From an uncultured Paraprevotella sp. (lineage in GTDB: Bacteria; Bacteroidota; Bacteroidia; Bacteroidales; Bacteroidaceae), in the NCBI GenBank assembly GCA_900766785.1, contig CAAFWT010000129.1:1-7521 (forward strand): 7,521 nt of DNA, in the 5' to 3' direction. The stretch's first letter is position 1. Every line of letters starts with the position of its first letter. Positions 1 through 5,795 of this stretch are shown here, in pieces. Under the pieces are notes generated by a model. That model was given only the letters and a program-made list of their open reading frames with translations. It made no database searches and was not told the origin of the DNA. Made by a program: the position numbers and the translations under genes.

Positions 1-1
1 C

Positions 2-610
2 AGTACGTTGTTCATGTGTGTCATGGCCTTCATGCTGGTCTTTGCCATCTTGAATCGTGGGCTCCTGTATGTCTTTGGCCCCATTATGCTCATATCCTTG
101 CTGTTGTTCGTGTTGGCCTTTATCGGCTTGGGTTACAATTACAGGCCCTTTGATGGAATCATGGAGGATGACTTGCCTAATGCTGATGCTGATTTGCTGC
201 AGGAAGGCATGACAGATGGCGAGGGTACGCTCCCTCAGCAGAAGATGGATGTCTCGCGTATGAAGGAAATAGATGCCGCTATATCGGAATGGTGTGCTCA
301 TGGAGGTTTTCGTGATTCGGAGGTTACTATGTCTATGCTTTCCCGACACTTAGGCATCCCGCGCCGTGAGCTGACCCAATATTTTGCTCTGTACCTTCAG
401 TCCAGTTTCCGTGTGTGGCTTAGTGATATCCGTTTCCAGGAGGCACGTCGTATGCTGTTGGAGAATCCCCATTACAGCAACGAGATTATTTCTGTGGAGT
501 GTGGTTTCTCTTCTCATGCTCAGCTCTATAAAATCTTCCGTACCAAGGCAGGTATGACCCCCAGAATGTTCAAGGAGAAGTTGGTTTCGCAGACTAAGCA
601 ATCAGTCTAA
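2..610 (+). CDS. AraC-family transcriptional regulator with membrane N-terminus (5'-truncated by window edge)
   Basis: The reading frame is open to the left edge, so the true start lies outside the window. The TTG at 8 and ATG at 14 are not credible starts. The visible N-terminal part (about residues 1-43 counted from position 8) is two hydrophobic segments separated by a short NRGLLY turn, which fits the end of a multi-helix membrane domain. A polar, acidic linker follows (about 48-85). The C-terminal ~100 residues are a typical AraC/XylS DNA-binding domain. The first helix-turn-helix lies around 105-126 (VTMSMLSRHLGIPRRELTQY) and the second around 156-185, with the family pattern ISVECGFSSHAQLYKIFR then KAGMTPRMFKE. 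It probably transmits a membrane or extracytoplasmic signal to transcription; the ligand and targets cannot be seen. The call is sure for the DNA-binding domain and moderate for the membrane sensor. A hairpin lies just after the stop. Confidence 0.9.
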   Translation, partial: STLFMCVMAFMLVFAILNRGLLYVFGPIMLISLLLFVLAFIGLGYNYRPFDGIMEDDLPNADADLLQEGMTDGEGTLPQQKMDVSRMKEIDAAISEWCAHGGFRDSEVTMSMLSRHLGIPRRELTQYFALYLQSSFRVWLSDIRFQEARRMLLENPHYSNEIISVECGFSSHAQLYKIFRTKAGMTPRMFKEKLVSQTKQSV

Positions 611-629
611 TTGAGGGTCGTCTTCTACC

Positions 630-658
630 CTTTCCTGGTGGTGTTTCCTTCAGGAAAG
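630..658 (+). terminator. Weak hairpin after the AraC-family gene
   Basis: The 8-bp perfect inverted repeat CTTTCCTG (630-637) / CAGGAAAG (651-658) has a 13-nt loop and begins 20 bases after the stop codon at 608-610. No T-run follows. It could end the regulator mRNA, but the missing T-run makes this only a possibility. Confidence 0.4.
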
Positions 659-744
659 AGTATTATTCATGCCGAAAGAAACTTTTTGTTGCAGACAAAA
701 ATTGTTTTTGTTGAGTAGTCAAATCGTCTGACGCTTTCTTTTTA

Positions 745-752
745 TACTTTTG
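745..752 (+). promoter_or_regulatory. Bacteroidota-type -7 box with no coding gene downstream
   Basis: TACTTTTG at 745-752, in the context TTTATACTTTTGCG, matches the Bacteroidota -7 consensus TAnnTTTG. I see no matching TTTG at the expected distance upstream; the nearest TTTG (707-710) is too far away. Transcription would begin near 758-760. No plus-strand coding region starts within more than 2.5 kb, so if the box is active it drives a non-coding transcript. Confidence 0.45.
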
Positions 753-758
753 CGATAT

Positions 759-1030
759 TGAGGAATCGTCCTGGTGTTGATATCTTGGAGATTCCTATAC
801 AGGGATTTGCCTGTTTTCTCTTATTGTTTACGAGACTCGTTTGTCTGCTTCTGCCTCTGTTGTTGGTGTTCAGCGTTTAGGATAGATTTCGTGTGCCAAT
901 GAGGTTGATGGGATGGAGCAAAAGTGCGAATGCCGGGTTGTGGTGATTTCAGTGCATTCGGATTTCAGCAAACGTGAGGTAATCCCTCTTTGTGCAGAGG
1001 CTGCATGTCTCACATGCAGCCTCTGCTTTA
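759..1030 (+). ncRNA. Candidate small RNA of about 270 nt between a -7 box and a strong hairpin
   Basis: This segment starts just after the -7 box at 745-752 and ends with a 15-bp perfect hairpin (994-1026) followed by TTTAT. It has no reading frame longer than a short peptide. It contains further small inverted repeats: AGGA/TCCT near 763-774, ACAGG/CCTGT at 799-814, and CGAATGC (927-933) / GCATTCG (954-960). I could not match it to SRP RNA, tmRNA or RNase P RNA, and see no clear 6S RNA fold. It may be a real small RNA, or simply a spacer with a chance promoter match and the distal terminator of the regulator gene. Both boundaries are estimates. Confidence 0.3.
994..1030 (+). terminator. Very stable hairpin, 15-bp perfect stem, probable terminator
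   Basis: The left arm 994-1008 (GCAGAGGCTGCATGT) is perfectly complementary to the right arm 1012-1026, with a three-base loop CTC. TTTAT follows on the plus strand. Stem length and position are those of an intrinsic terminator for plus-strand transcription, although the T-run is short. It could end the candidate small RNA or read-through from the AraC-family gene. Confidence 0.6.
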
Positions 1031-1041
1031 TCTGTAAGGGG

Positions 1042-1111
1042 GGATGGGTATGGATAGATAAGGGATTTCCCGGCTCAGTAGAAATTTAGTGGGTGGATAC
1101 CATGCCCATCC
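1042..1111. repeat. Imperfect stem enclosing an inverted copy of the intergenic repeat module
   Basis: The arm at 1042-1053 (GGATGGGTATGG) pairs with 1100-1111 (CCATGCCCATCC) over 12 positions, including one G-T wobble. The 46-base loop holds the short palindrome GGGATTTCCC (1062-1071). It also holds a minus-strand copy of the motif TTTCTACTGAGCCG at 1071-1084, which recurs in direct orientation at 1268-1281 and 1408-1421. The function is unknown; the arrangement looks like a folded RNA or a small extragenic repeat. Confidence 0.4.
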
Positions 1112-1126
1112 ATCCATAAGAGTCGT

Positions 1127-1156
1127 CATTTCATGGCATGATATCATCATTTCATG
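1127..1156. repeat. Direct repeat CATTTCATG flanking a 10-bp palindrome
   Basis: CATTTCATG occurs at 1127-1135 and again at 1148-1156, 21 bases apart (two helical turns). The palindrome ATGATATCAT at 1138-1147 sits between them. This could be a protein-binding site, but no promoter is visible beside it, so the role is open. Confidence 0.3.
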
Positions 1157-1244
1157 CTGTGTTTGGTTTGAGACAACGGGATGTCGGCTAAGGTAATAGA
1201 CTATAATGATCAGGTTATAAGGGTCAGGGAATACCTGCTCTTTA

Positions 1245-1306
1245 GGGGAATCCCTTCTCCCATGTATTTTCAGCTAAGCCGAAAGAGGCAGTGAACTGCC
1301 TCTTTT
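1245..1306 (+). repeat. Intergenic repeat module, copy A, with attached hairpin
   Basis: The 38-base stretch 1245-1282 recurs at 1385-1422 with four substitutions plus one inserted and one deleted base. The shared core is TTTCAGCTAAGCCG here (1268-1281) against TTTCTGCTGAGCCG in copy B. The repeat runs into a hairpin: GAAAGAGGCAG (1281-1291), loop TGAA, CTGCCTCTTTT (1296-1306), with ten Watson-Crick pairs and a terminal G-T. The hairpin ends in TTTTCCC on the plus strand and could terminate transcription from either side. Confidence 0.5.
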
Positions 1307-1309
1307 CCC

Positions 1310-1366
1310 GCAAACGTTTGCAACCTTTGCCTCAAACGTTTGCAATCTTTGCCTCAAACGTTTGCG
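1310..1366. repeat. Three tandem copies of the palindrome CAAACGTTTG at 22-bp spacing
   Basis: CAAACGTTTG occurs at 1311-1320, 1333-1342 and 1355-1364, exactly 22 bp (about two helical turns) apart. The linkers GCAACCTTTGCC and GCAATCTTTGCC differ by one base, so the array is a tandem repeat of 22-bp units (1311-1332, 1333-1354, and a partial third). The first copy extends to the 12-bp palindrome GCAAACGTTTGC. This closely resembles LacI/PurR-family operators, so a LacI-family regulator binding the same helix face is one possibility. An iteron-like protein-binding array or an extragenic repeat are alternatives. No promoter or regulated gene is adjacent, so the function is not established. Confidence 0.6.
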
Positions 1367-1384
1367 GTGAAAAGACGCCTTTTT

Positions 1385-1444
1385 GTGGAATCCCTTCCCC
1401 TCATGTTTTTCTGCTGAGCCGATTTCCCACAGTGATGCTGTGGG
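1385..1444 (+). repeat. Intergenic repeat module, copy B, with attached hairpin
   Basis: This is the second direct copy of the 38-base module (1385-1422; core TTTCTGCTGAGCCG at 1408-1421). As in copy A, a hairpin follows at once: CCCACAG (1426-1432), loop TGATG, CTGTGGG (1438-1444). The two hairpins have different stem sequences but share a CAGTGA apex, so the fold looks more conserved than the bases. The module ends directly against the stop codon of the minus-strand yihY-like gene. Confidence 0.5.
1426..1444 (-). terminator. Hairpin immediately downstream of the yihY-like gene
   Basis: On the minus strand the TGA stop (1447-1445) is followed directly by the 7-bp stem CCCACAG/CTGTGGG with a five-base loop. 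AAATC follows rather than a T-run. It may end or protect the 3' end of the yihY-like mRNA. It is also the hairpin of repeat copy B. Confidence 0.4.
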
Positions 1445-2719
1445 TCAAACTTCTGTCAGAAGTGCATCTTCGTTGGTATTCCTCAGTCGCCTCAGCTCTT
1501 CCCATTCCTCAGGCTTGTTGCGCCATGTGTGCTGTGGATTTTCTGTTCCATAGCAGTCCATGCGTCGTATGACCATCTTCACGGTCAGATGGCTCAGGTC
1601 TACGGCCGGAAGATAATAGGAGTGGGAATTGTTCTCCTTGTGAATTTCTGCCAGAAGTTGCATCCTGACCATTTCCTCCAGCAGATTGAAGACCACTGTT
1701 TGTGGCAGTTTGGTGTCTTCTGCCAGAGTGCGTTCGCTGTAAGGTGTTCCACCGGAGGCAAAACGCTTTGCGATGCGTGACAGAAGCAGCAGGCACACGG
1801 TGTCCCGATACCGCCTGCTCAGATTGTCGCTATAACGCTGGAAGGCATAATTGTCAAGACATTGGTTTGCATAACAGAACTGGCCGCCAATGAGGCAGAT
1901 ATGCCATGAGATGTTGATCCACAACATGAATAGCGGCAGGGCAGCAAACGAACCATAGATGGCATTGTAACTGCTCAGTTTTATCTGATAGTGGAAATAG
2001 AAATACTGTACGCCCATGAAGCACAGACCCGCGATAATGCCGGGCCAGAGTGTGTGGCGCAACTTGACGTGAGTGTTGGGTATCAGTTTGTATAGCAGAA
2101 CAAAGGCAGTGCACGTCAGCACAAACGGAGATACCTTGACGATGTGCTCGGCGGTGTCGCTCAGAAGGGCAAACTGAGGAAATACTTTGCGGATGGTCAT
2201 CAGGTAAATATTCAATCCGCTGATGATAACCACGGCAAGGGGCAGCAAGAGAAACACACTGATGTAGTCCGTGATGCGCTGGTAGATAGAGCGCGGCTTA
2301 TTGACAAACCAGATAACATTGAAGGCGGTCTCTACATTGCTTGTCAGCGAGATCAGGGTGTAGAGAAGGAAGATGATGCCAAAGCCGATGAATACGCCGC
2401 TGTGCGTGTGGTCAAGGTATGAGTCCACAAACCTGAGGACGGTGTCTGTGGTGTGAGCGCCTACTTGCAACGTAGCTCTGAGCTTGTCTTCCACAAGTGA
2501 GCCAAACCCGAAACCTCGGGCCACGGCAAACATAATGGATAGCACGGGGACTCCAGCCAGAATACTGTTGTAAGTGAGAGCCGATGCATGACTGGTGAGA
2601 TTGTTCTTCGTGATGCTGTCCTTCACGATGACCATCCTCTTGGCCAGTCTTACTGTCCAGTTCCTCCATGGTGAGAGTTTCTGCTCGTTGATGCTCCAGA
2701 TGTGGTCTAAGTTGAACAT
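1445..2719 (-). CDS. yihY: YihY/BrkB-family inner membrane protein with C-terminal cytoplasmic extension
   Basis: This 424-residue protein belongs to the YihY/virulence-factor BrkB family of integral membrane proteins, whose molecular function is unsettled; the historic link with RNase BN was withdrawn. Six hydrophobic helices are visible at about 50-68, 108-130, 152-173, 196-214, 225-243 and 258-280. Family hallmarks are SALTYNSILAGVPVLSIMFA at 46-65, the FNVIW stretch near 133-137, and YGSFAALPLFMLWINISWH at 255-273. Residues about 305-370 look like a winged-helix domain (RTLAEDTKLPQTVVFNLLEEM), which longer family members carry. The tail is highly charged. The frame stays open upstream to 2878, but that part overlaps RNase P RNA. 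I chose the ATG at 2719 because it is the first methionine clear of rnpB and gives a normal family N-terminus. It lies about 100 bases after rnpB on the same strand, and no convincing promoter of its own is seen. Confidence 0.88.
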   Translation of the reverse strand: MFNLDHIWSINEQKLSPWRNWTVRLAKRMVIVKDSITKNNLTSHASALTYNSILAGVPVLSIMFAVARGFGFGSLVEDKLRATLQVGAHTTDTVLRFVDSYLDHTHSGVFIGFGIIFLLYTLISLTSNVETAFNVIWFVNKPRSIYQRITDYISVFLLLPLAVVIISGLNIYLMTIRKVFPQFALLSDTAEHIVKVSPFVLTCTAFVLLYKLIPNTHVKLRHTLWPGIIAGLCFMGVQYFYFHYQIKLSSYNAIYGSFAALPLFMLWINISWHICLIGGQFCYANQCLDNYAFQRYSDNLSRRYRDTVCLLLLSRIAKRFASGGTPYSERTLAEDTKLPQTVVFNLLEEMVRMQLLAEIHKENNSHSYYLPAVDLSHLTVKMVIRRMDCYGTENPQHTWRNKPEEWEELRRLRNTNEDALLTEV

Positions 2720-2816
2720 GCTTTTTAGGTGGGCGGTTTCTATCTCTTCTTGCCGTCGGCAAATAGGACATATATATATAATGTGTAGGGCTCCTGGCAC
2801 GTATATGGTTCCCAAG

Positions 2817-3203
2817 GAAAAGACAGTAGGCCTGTAAGCCGGGTTCTGTATGCCGCGATGTGCGCGGGTGTCTGCCATTTATCCAGCATCTGTGTCGCCA
2901 CAGACATCTATCGTTCTACCCTCCGGCTTGGACGGGTCGCCCTCTCGTTGTATTCGCCGGTTTACATGAACTTTCAGCCCCCGGGATGTACAGCACCAAT
3001 GTCACCATTGGCCTGGTGGGCTCTTACTCCACCTTCTCACCCTTACTCTGACGTGCAGAGCGGTTATTTTCTTCTACATCTACAGACCCTTGCGAACCTC
3101 TTTCTGTTAGGAAGCGGGGTACCCTTTGCTGCCCGGACTTTCCTCTCGCTCAGATATGTCTCGGGGACATATGAGCCAGCGGCAGACCGGCCTGCTGTCT
3201 TAT
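2817..3203 (-). ncRNA. rnpB: RNase P RNA (bacterial type A)
   Basis: This is the catalytic RNA of RNase P, which trims the 5' leader of tRNA precursors. On the minus strand the universal P4 5' segment GAGGAAAGTCCGGGC is complementary to about 3132-3146. The conserved internal block AGAGTAAGGGTGA and the stretch GGAGTAAGAGCCCACC follow. The 3' signature ACAGAACCCGGCTTACAGG lies opposite about 2829-2847. Helix P1 closes the molecule: AGACAGCAGGCC (3200-3189) pairs with GGCCTACTGTCT (2832-2821) with a single C-A mismatch. A TCTTTTCC tail follows, which would also serve as a terminator. The length of about 385 nt is normal for the class. The 5' end near 3203 agrees with the promoter box at 3212-3219. 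The ends may be off by a few bases. Confidence 0.95.
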
Positions 3204-3211
3204 TTCTGCGG

Positions 3212-3219
3212 CAAAGGTA
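3212..3219 (-). promoter_or_regulatory. -7 promoter box of rnpB
   Basis: Read on the minus strand, 3219-3212 is TACCTTTG, matching the Bacteroidota -7 consensus TAnnTTTG. It lies 8-10 bases upstream of the expected 5' end of RNase P RNA. I see no clear TTTG at -33; the upstream stretch is A/T-rich. Confidence 0.7.
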
Positions 3220-3355
3220 CAAATAAAAAGTATCATACTTCTGTTTGCAGACGGAAATTCTTTCCCCTGCGAGGTCTGCAGCCATCAGTCAGCCCGTATG
3301 ACCCTTCTGAAACGACAGGCAGGTGTAAAGTAATGTAAAAGGAGGGCGGTGAAGT

Positions 3356-3394
3356 ATTTAACAATGGTTAATGTGTAATGTATCTCTGTTAAAT
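3356..3394. promoter_or_regulatory. Inverted repeat upstream of the htrA promoter
   Basis: ATTTAACA (3356-3363) is perfectly complementary to TGTTAAAT (3387-3394), with 23 bases between. The pair ends about 50 bases upstream of the htrA -7 box, a plausible place for a regulator or activator site. The arms are A/T-rich, so chance is a real alternative. In the rest of the 3204-3506 gap, away from the two promoters, I see nothing else. Confidence 0.25.
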
Positions 3395-3419
3395 AATTTC
3401 AAAATTGAGTTACAAGTGC

Positions 3420-3450
3420 ATTGGTGTCAATGTAAAACGGCTTATATTTG
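3420..3450 (+). promoter_or_regulatory. Promoter of the htrA-type protease gene
   Basis: TATATTTG (3443-3450) matches the -7 consensus TAnnTTTG. ATTG (3420-3423), one mismatch from the -33 element TTTG, lies 19 bases upstream. Transcription would begin near 3457, leaving a leader of about 50 bases that is A-rich before the ATG (AACATAAAAGAATGATAGAG). Confidence 0.7.
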
Positions 3451-3506
3451 CATTGCTTTTCAGTTGGAAACAGATTTTGAATTTAACATAAAAGAATGAT
3501 AGAGTT

Positions 3507-4994
3507 ATGAAACAGACAACTAAAAATTGGTTGGGAGTGACAGCGCTGGTGCTTGGAAGTAGTGCTGTAACCAGTGCGGTAATCAAGCGTACAGAACCTG
3601 CTCCCCAGCCCGAACAGGCTCCTTTGGCTGCCCCTGTGGCATCAGTAGCCGTTCCGGGGGGATTGGTGGATTTGACCACAGCTGCTGAGTCGGCTGTCAA
3701 TTCTGTAGTGTACATCAAGGTTACACAGGCAGGAAAGACTCAGCGTGTGCAAGTGCAGGATCCCTTTAGTGATTTCTTCGGTGATTTCTTCGGATTCGGA
3801 GGCCGTCAGCCACAGCAACGTGAGTATAAGGCTCCCGACCGCCATGCTGCAGGTAGTGGTGTCATCATCAGCGCCGATGGATATATCGTGACCAATAATC
3901 ATGTGGTGGGCGATGCCGATGAAATAGAGGTGAAACTCAATGATAATCGTGAGTTCAAGGGACGCATCATCGGATGTGATGCCACCACCGACCTTGCCCT
4001 CATCAAGATAGAGGCCAAGAATCTGCCCGCCATACCCATCGGAAGCAGTGATGACCTGAAGTTGGGCCAGTGGGTTCTGGCCGTGGGTAATCCTTTCAAT
4101 CTTACCAGTACGGTCACCGCAGGCATTGTGAGTGCAAAAGCTCGCACCTTGGGGGCTAATGGCATAGAGAGTTTCATACAGACAGATGCGGCTATCAACA
4201 GCGGTAACAGTGGTGGTGCATTGGTCAACGAACGTGGCGAACTGGTGGGTATCAATGCCATGCTCTACAGTCAGACAGGCAGTTACAGCGGGTATGGCTT
4301 TGCTATTCCCACCACCATCATGAACAAGGTGGTGTCCGACCTCAAGGTTTATGGAACGGTACAGCGTGCAGTTCTGGGCGTTATGGGTACTGATGTCACC
4401 AACTATATTGATTCGGAGAAGGCCAAAGGAAATGAGGTGGACCTGGGCGAAGTGGAAGGTGTATACATCACGGAGGTAAGTGATGCCAGCGCTGCTCAGG
4501 AGGCTGGACTGAAGAAAGGTGACGTGGTGACCAAGTTTGATGGCAAGAAGGTGACCAAGATGAGCGAGCTGCAAGAGGCCATCTCACAGCATAGCCCTGG
4601 CGACAAGGTGTCTCTGACCTACAGCCGCGATAAGAAAGCATACACGGTGAATGTGACCATGCGCAACAGTCAAGGTACCACTAAGGTGCTGGAGGAAGTG
4701 GATATGGATCAGCTGGGCGTATCCCTGAAGCCTGCAAGCGATGAGGTGAAGAGAGCCATAGGCTTGGACTATGGTCTGGAGGTGAGTGCTGTGCGCCAGG
4801 GAGGCAAGATGAAGGCTGCCGGTGCCAGCAAGGGAACCATCATCCTCCAGGTTAATGACAAGAAGGTGGCCACCGTGGAGGACTGGGAGAGTGCCGTGGA
4901 GGAAGCCAGTCGCAGTACCGACAGAACTCTCTGGATTAAGGCTATGACCCCCAGCGGACGTAAGGTGAGTCTGGTGGTGGACCTCAATGACTGA
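3507..4994 (+). CDS. htrA: HtrA/DegP-family periplasmic serine protease with two PDZ domains
   Basis: This 495-residue, envelope-located quality-control protease/chaperone cleaves misfolded proteins. An N-terminal hydrophobic segment (about 8-25) is a signal peptide or membrane anchor, followed by a Pro/Ala-rich linker to about 48. The trypsin-like domain carries the complete triad: His132 in TNNHVVG, Asp162 in TTDLALI, and Ser235 in NSGNSGGALV. A Gly/Phe/Gln-rich loop at about 86-105 (FFGDFFGFGGRQPQQ) matches the regulatory LA-loop region of DegP/DegQ proteins. PDZ1 spans about 285-388 and PDZ2 about 401-493, the usual two-PDZ layout and length. The ATG at 3507 gives a proper signal sequence and fits the promoter. 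The gene is single, with its own promoter and terminator; no CpxR- or sigma-E-type site is evident. DegP versus DegQ subtype cannot be decided here. Confidence 0.96.
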   Translation: MKQTTKNWLGVTALVLGSSAVTSAVIKRTEPAPQPEQAPLAAPVASVAVPGGLVDLTTAAESAVNSVVYIKVTQAGKTQRVQVQDPFSDFFGDFFGFGGRQPQQREYKAPDRHAAGSGVIISADGYIVTNNHVVGDADEIEVKLNDNREFKGRIIGCDATTDLALIKIEAKNLPAIPIGSSDDLKLGQWVLAVGNPFNLTSTVTAGIVSAKARTLGANGIESFIQTDAAINSGNSGGALVNERGELVGINAMLYSQTGSYSGYGFAIPTTIMNKVVSDLKVYGTVQRAVLGVMGTDVTNYIDSEKAKGNEVDLGEVEGVYITEVSDASAAQEAGLKKGDVVTKFDGKKVTKMSELQEAISQHSPGDKVSLTYSRDKKAYTVNVTMRNSQGTTKVLEEVDMDQLGVSLKPASDEVKRAIGLDYGLEVSAVRQGGKMKAAGASKGTIILQVNDKKVATVEDWESAVEEASRSTDRTLWIKAMTPSGRKVSLVVDLND

Positions 4995-5000
4995 TATTCC

Positions 5001-5017
5001 TGAGATGTAGCATCTCA
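5001..5017 (+). other. Small hairpin just after htrA
   Basis: TGAGATG (5001-5007) and CATCTCA (5011-5017) form a 7-bp stem with a three-base loop TAG, six bases after the htrA stop codon. No T-run follows. It may stabilise the mRNA 3' end ahead of the main terminator. Confidence 0.35.
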
Positions 5018-5038
5018 TTAGGAGACCATTATATATAT

Positions 5039-5082
5039 AAGACAAGGATGGTGGAGAGTGATTCTGCCATCCTTGTCTTTTT
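5039..5082 (+). terminator. Rho-independent terminator of htrA
   Basis: A 13-bp perfect stem, AAGACAAGGATGG (5039-5051) with CCATCCTTGTCTT (5067-5079), encloses a 15-base loop. It merges into a run of five T (5078-5082). This is the clearest intrinsic terminator in the window. It separates htrA from the next operon. Confidence 0.88.
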
Positions 5083-5154
5083 GGGTTTGATTCACTTTAT
5101 TCTTCAAATATTCTTCTTGGCAAGGCCCTATATGAGCAACTGGGTGGTTTTATT

Positions 5155-5186
5155 TTTGCGGATTTCGTGGAAAGGTCGTAATTTTG
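5155..5186 (+). promoter_or_regulatory. Promoter of the kinase/peptidase/PqqD operon
   Basis: TTTG at 5155-5158 and TAATTTTG at 5179-5186 are separated by 20 bases, an excellent match to the Bacteroidota TTTG / TAnnTTTG promoter. Transcription would begin near 5193, about 50 bases before the ATG at 5244. This rules out the in-frame TTG at 5184, which lies inside the -7 box. A second overlapping box, TATTTTTG (5151-5158), is present but lacks a partner. Confidence 0.75.
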
Positions 5187-5243
5187 CTTGTTGTAACAAA
5201 CCAAGATTCAGTGGATAAATTGAGAACAGACAATATTAAAGAA

Positions 5244-5795
5244 ATGAGCAACAGATTCCGGGTGATGGCCCTTCTGGCAATGGTGCTGATGTGGGTGTCG
5301 GTGGCACCGAAGCTATATGCTAAGGTAGAGCAAAGGCCGATATATATATGCGGATATGCAGTCAACTTTGCAGATTCCACAGTCTATCTCACCGAGATAC
5401 AGCGCATCGACACAGCTTACGTGGAGAGCAAGAATGGCTTTCTGATGGATCGCAATCAGTATTCTTCCCAGATGCAGTTTTTCATGAAAAAGTACTCGGG
5501 AGGAAAGAACTATACTTGCATGATTCTCTTCGACAAGAAGCAGGCACGTCTGCAGAAGCGTGTGGCCAAGGTGCGCAGTCGTGACGAGAAGGATCCCAAT
5601 GTACGTTTGGTGGTCATCAACAGTAAAGAGTTCCAGTTTATCGGCGAACAATATGTGGATACCACACCCGTCATCCTGGATGAGGAACAGTCAGATGAGG
5701 AAGCCTCTGCAGCTTCTGATACAGAAAAGTCCAAGGCGAAAGGTGCGAAGGAATCTGGCAGAGGTCCCAGAAAAAGGAAAGGAGAATCCCGCTGA
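5244..5795 (+). CDS. Exported Bacteroidota protein of unknown function with acidic-then-basic tail
   Basis: I do not recognise a named family, though small exported proteins with a similar 'YICGYAVNFADSTVYLTEIQRIDTAYV' type core are, from memory, common in Bacteroidales. The 183-residue product has a signal peptide (about 1-26, probable cleavage at KLYA/KVEQ). A folded core follows, about 30-137, predicted as mixed alpha/beta. Residues 146-155 are strongly acidic (DEEQSDEEAS) and 160-183 are strongly basic (KSKAKGAKE...RKRKGESR), a low-complexity tail. The start at 5244 is chosen because the longer frame begins inside the promoter and only this ATG opens a signal peptide. It is the first gene of the operon. 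Its TGA overlaps the ATG of the kinase gene as TGATG, so translation is probably coupled. Whether it is a substrate or partner of the downstream enzymes is unknown. Confidence 0.85.
   Translation: MSNRFRVMALLAMVLMWVSVAPKLYAKVEQRPIYICGYAVNFADSTVYLTEIQRIDTAYVESKNGFLMDRNQYSSQMQFFMKKYSGGKNYTCMILFDKKQARLQKRVAKVRSRDEKDPNVRLVVINSKEFQFIGEQYVDTTPVILDEEQSDEEASAASDTEKSKAKGAKESGRGPRKRKGESR

Noticed and set aside
908..946. A 12-residue frame (MGWSKSANAGLW) within the candidate small RNA
   Set aside because: It is too short, has no clear ribosome-binding site and overlaps a small inverted repeat; chance is likely.
1311..1366. CRISPR array reading of the 22-bp repeats
   Set aside because: The repeats are contiguous 22-bp units with near-identical linkers of 12 bases, not unique spacers. 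No cas gene is present.
1291..1572. A 93-codon plus-strand frame through the palindrome array
   Set aside because: It starts inside a hairpin, reads through the tandem 22-bp repeats and runs into the antisense of the yihY-like gene. The translation is repeat-derived.
2858..3285. Open frames on both strands across 2858-3285
   Set aside because: They overlap RNase P RNA, which explains the conserved sequence; neither has a protein-like pattern.
3642..4574. A 310-codon open frame on the minus strand
   Set aside because: It lies wholly antisense to htrA, whose triad and PDZ motifs are intact. The translation has no recognisable motif and looks like a codon-bias shadow.
5132..5218. A 28-codon plus-strand frame (MSNWVVLFLRISWKG...) as a possible RiPP precursor
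   Set aside because: It spans the -33 and -7 elements of the operon promoter, has no ribosome-binding site and no leader/core look. The operon transcript would start inside it.
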